DNA of 64,000 nucleotides from Ancylomarina sp048268005 (GTDB taxonomy: Bacteria; Bacteroidota; Bacteroidia; Bacteroidales; Marinifilaceae), in assembly GCA_048268005.1 (NCBI GenBank), contig JBLWWJ010000002.1, forward strand, positions 496,001 to 560,000, given 5' to 3'. The notes under the pieces were generated by a model that saw only the letters and a program-made list of their open reading frames with translations, searched no databases and was not told where the DNA came from. Of the stretch, positions 61,661 to 64,000 are shown piece after piece. A program made the translations under genes and the position numbers. Positions within the stretch are counted from its first letter, which is position 1. Each line of letters starts with the position of its first letter.

Positions 61661-64000
61661 ATGAAGTACGGATTTTTTGATGACGAGAGAAGAGAATATG
61701 TAATTACAAATCCTGCCACACCATTTCCATGGATTAACTATTTGGGTAACGAAGATTTTTTCTCGTTAGCTTCAAATACAGCTGGTGGTTATAGTTTTTA
61801 TAAGGATGCCAAGTTTCGTCGTTTAAACAGGTATCGATATAATAACGTACCAATGGATAACGGAGGTCGTTATTTCTATATTAACGACAATGACACAATT
61901 TGGTCACCAGGGTGGAAACCTGTTAAAACTGAGCTTGATAAGTATGAATGTCGTCACGGATTGAGCTATACCAAGATTAAAGGCGAAAAAAACGGACTTG
62001 AGGCAGAAATGACTCTTTTCGTTCCACTTGGTAATTGGTGTGAGATCCAAAAAATGATATTGACCAATAAGAGTAATGACGTTAAAAAGTTTAAACTTTT
62101 CTCTTACAATGAGTGGTGTTTATGGAATGCAGAAGATGATCAAAATAATCTTCAGCGTAATCTTTCTACAGGAGAAGTAGAGATTGATGGCTCCACCCTA
62201 TACCATAAAACAGAATATAAAGAACGAAGAAACCATTTTGCGTATTATCATGTAAATGCTGATATCGATGGTTTTGATACCGACCGTGAGTCTTTCATGG
62301 GATTATATAATGAAGCCTCAGGACCTCAAGCCGTATTAGATGGTGCTCCTCGTAATTCTGAAGCTCATGGGTGGTCTCCGATTGCATCTCACTATTTCGA
62401 GATTGAGCTTAAGCCAGGCGAAAGTAAAGATTTGATTTTCGTGTTGGGTTATGTTGAAAATGCTGAAGATGATAAGTGGGAGACTAAAGGCATCATTAAC
62501 AAAACAAAAGCAAAAGAACAGATAGCAAAATTTGATACCGTTGAAAAAGTAGATGCTGCATTAGCTGATTTAGCTATTTACTGGGAGAACTTATTAAGTA
62601 TTATCACACTCGATCACGAGGATGATAAGTTAAACCGAATGGTGAACATCTGGAATCAATACCAGTGTATGGTCACTTTCAATATGTCTCGTTCTGCTTC
62701 CTTCTTTGAGGTAGGTATTGGGCGTGGTATGGGTTTCCGTGATTCGAACCAGGATTTAATTGGATTTGTACATCAGGTACCTGAACGTGCTCGCGAGAGA
62801 ATCATCGATATTGCTTCTACTCAGTTTCCTGATGGTGGATGTTATCATCAATATCAGCCACTGACTAAAAGAGGTAATGATGCTGTTGGCGGAGGATTTA
62901 ACGATGATCCAATGTGGTTGATACTAGGTACAGTTAGTTATATCAAAGAGAGTGGTGATTTCTCGATACTTGATGAAATGGTACCATTCGATAATGATGA
63001 AAGCTTAGCTCAGCCTTTATTTAAGCATCTAACGGTTTCTTTCGATCATGTCATTAATAATTTAGGACCGAATGGACTGCCCTTAATAGGACGAGCCGAT
63101 TGGAACGACTGTTTGAACTTAAACTGTTTTTCAACCAATCCCAATGAGTCTTTCCAAACAACTGAGAACAATACCGAAGGTTCGAAAGCTGAATCATTAA
63201 TGATTGCAGGTTTATTTGTTGTGTATGGAAACGATTATATCACTCTCTGTAAGGAATTAGGCAAAACTGAAGAAGCTGAGCGTGCTCAGAAAGCAGTGGA
63301 TGCTATGAAAGAAGCTGTTAAATCTAAAGGATGGGATGGCGAATGGTTCCTTCGTGCGTATGATTACCATGGCAATAAAGTGGGATCTAACGAGAATGAA
63401 GAAGGAAAGATCTTTATTGAATCTCAAGGCTGGTGTTCTATGGCCGAAATTGGAATGGAAGAAGGCATGGTTGAGAAATCACTGAATAGTGTAAAAGAAC
63501 GCTTGGATACACCTTACGGTATTGTGTTGAATAATCCAGCCTTTACCAAGTATATGATAGAGTATGGTGAGATTTCAACTTACCCTAAAGGATATAAGGA
63601 GAATGCCGGTATTTTCTGTCATAATAACCCATGGATAATTATTGGAGAAACTAAAATAGGGCGCGGTAAGGAAGCATGGAATTATTTTAAGCAGATCTGT
63701 CCGTCTTATCTAGAGGAAGTTCAGGATCTTCATAAAGTGGAGCCTTATGTGTATTGTCAAATGATCGCTGGTAAGGATGCTTATAAGCCTGGAGAAGGTA
63801 AAAATAGCTGGTTGTCGGGTACTGCTGCCTGGAATTTCTATGCCGTTGTTCAGTATATCTTAGGTATACAGCCAGATTATAATGGCATAAAAATAGATCC
63901 ATGTATCCCTGAAGAATGGAAATCATATACCGTGAACCGTAAGTTTCGTGGTTCGAGCTACCAAATTGAGGTAGTCAATCCTGATCATGTTTCTAAAGGG
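61661..64000 (+). CDS. Cellobiose phosphorylase, GH94 (3' end outside the window)
   Basis: The open frame from ATG 61661 runs 780 codons to the window edge without a stop; family members are about 810-820 residues, so only the last few dozen are missing. No leader is present, so the enzyme is cytoplasmic. The N-terminal MKYGFFDDERREYVITNP, GGYSFYKDAKFRRLNRYRYN, NIWNQYQCMVTFNMSRSAS and GRGMGFRDSNQDL blocks match Cellvibrio-type cellobiose phosphorylase almost word for word. The catalytic Asp motif GRADWNDCLN (about 477-486) and the phosphate-site region (PGYKENAGIFCHNNPW) are intact. It converts cellobiose and phosphate to glucose-1-phosphate and glucose. It ties PUL2 to a beta-1,4-glucan backbone. 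A matching cellobiose transporter is not seen and may lie beyond the window. Confidence 0.94.
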   Translation, partial: MKYGFFDDERREYVITNPATPFPWINYLGNEDFFSLASNTAGGYSFYKDAKFRRLNRYRYNNVPMDNGGRYFYINDNDTIWSPGWKPVKTELDKYECRHGLSYTKIKGEKNGLEAEMTLFVPLGNWCEIQKMILTNKSNDVKKFKLFSYNEWCLWNAEDDQNNLQRNLSTGEVEIDGSTLYHKTEYKERRNHFAYYHVNADIDGFDTDRESFMGLYNEASGPQAVLDGAPRNSEAHGWSPIASHYFEIELKPGESKDLIFVLGYVENAEDDKWETKGIINKTKAKEQIAKFDTVEKVDAALADLAIYWENLLSIITLDHEDDKLNRMVNIWNQYQCMVTFNMSRSASFFEVGIGRGMGFRDSNQDLIGFVHQVPERARERIIDIASTQFPDGGCYHQYQPLTKRGNDAVGGGFNDDPMWLILGTVSYIKESGDFSILDEMVPFDNDESLAQPLFKHLTVSFDHVINNLGPNGLPLIGRADWNDCLNLNCFSTNPNESFQTTENNTEGSKAESLMIAGLFVVYGNDYITLCKELGKTEEAERAQKAVDAMKEAVKSKGWDGEWFLRAYDYHGNKVGSNENEEGKIFIESQGWCSMAEIGMEEGMVEKSLNSVKERLDTPYGIVLNNPAFTKYMIEYGEISTYPKGYKENAGIFCHNNPWIIIGETKIGRGKEAWNYFKQICPSYLEEVQDLHKVEPYVYCQMIAGKDAYKPGEGKNSWLSGTAAWNFYAVVQYILGIQPDYNGIKIDPCIPEEWKSYTVNRKFRGSSYQIEVVNPDHVSKG

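Noticed and set aside
1..64000. CRISPR array, tRNA, rRNA or prophage genes
   Set aside because: No evenly spaced short repeats, cloverleaf-type sequences or phage structural/integrase proteins were seen.

Overview
The window looks like chromosome from a marine Bacteroidota, plausibly an anaerobic or facultative relative of Marinifilum or Labilibaculum. The phylum call rests on two SusC/SusD pairs, type IX secretion (T9SS) tails, a hybrid two-component regulator, lipoprotein-rich operons, AT-rich DNA and TAnnTTTG-type promoters. The genus-level guess is inference. No rRNA, tRNA, CRISPR array, phage or intact insertion sequence was seen.

Layout. (1) 1-14.6 kb, + strand: a duplicated signalling/secretion region. 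Two 536-residue TPR-transmembrane-HTH regulators flank a 2498-residue subtilisin-like T9SS protease. Two small DUF4625-like proteins, a decayed fragment of a third copy and an ECF sigma factor lie around them. (2) 14.6-15.3 kb: non-coding, with two strong terminators. (3) 15.3-29.6 kb, - strand: PUL1, in transcription order a DUF4493-like lipoprotein, SusC, SusD, a GH144-like endo-beta-1,2-glucanase, a tandem-repeat surface lipoprotein, GH3, GH97 and a vSGLT-type sugar symporter. A divergent membrane-anchored regulator follows at 30.0-32.9 kb. (4) 33.4-64 kb: PUL2. On the - strand are a CE2-like esterase and a hybrid two-component regulator. Divergently on the + strand are SusC, SusD, a surface glycan-binding lipoprotein, six sulfatases, GH9, T9SS-tailed GH5, a seventh sulfatase and a cellobiose phosphorylase (GH94) cut by the window end.

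How the genes work together. PUL1 fits capture and cutting of a beta-glucan (probably beta-1,2-linked) at the surface, GH3 release of glucose in the periplasm, and Na+-driven import; GH97 adds an alpha-glucosidase activity. Four successive intercistronic gaps of this operon carry a hairpin starting 10-14 nt after the stop codon, and the last is a textbook intrinsic terminator ahead of GH97. PUL2 pairs seven sulfatases and an acetylesterase-like enzyme with GH9/GH5 endoglucanases and a cytoplasmic cellobiose phosphorylase. I infer a sulfated, perhaps acetylated, beta-1,4-glucan-containing algal polysaccharide. That combination is the strongest candidate for an undescribed system here.
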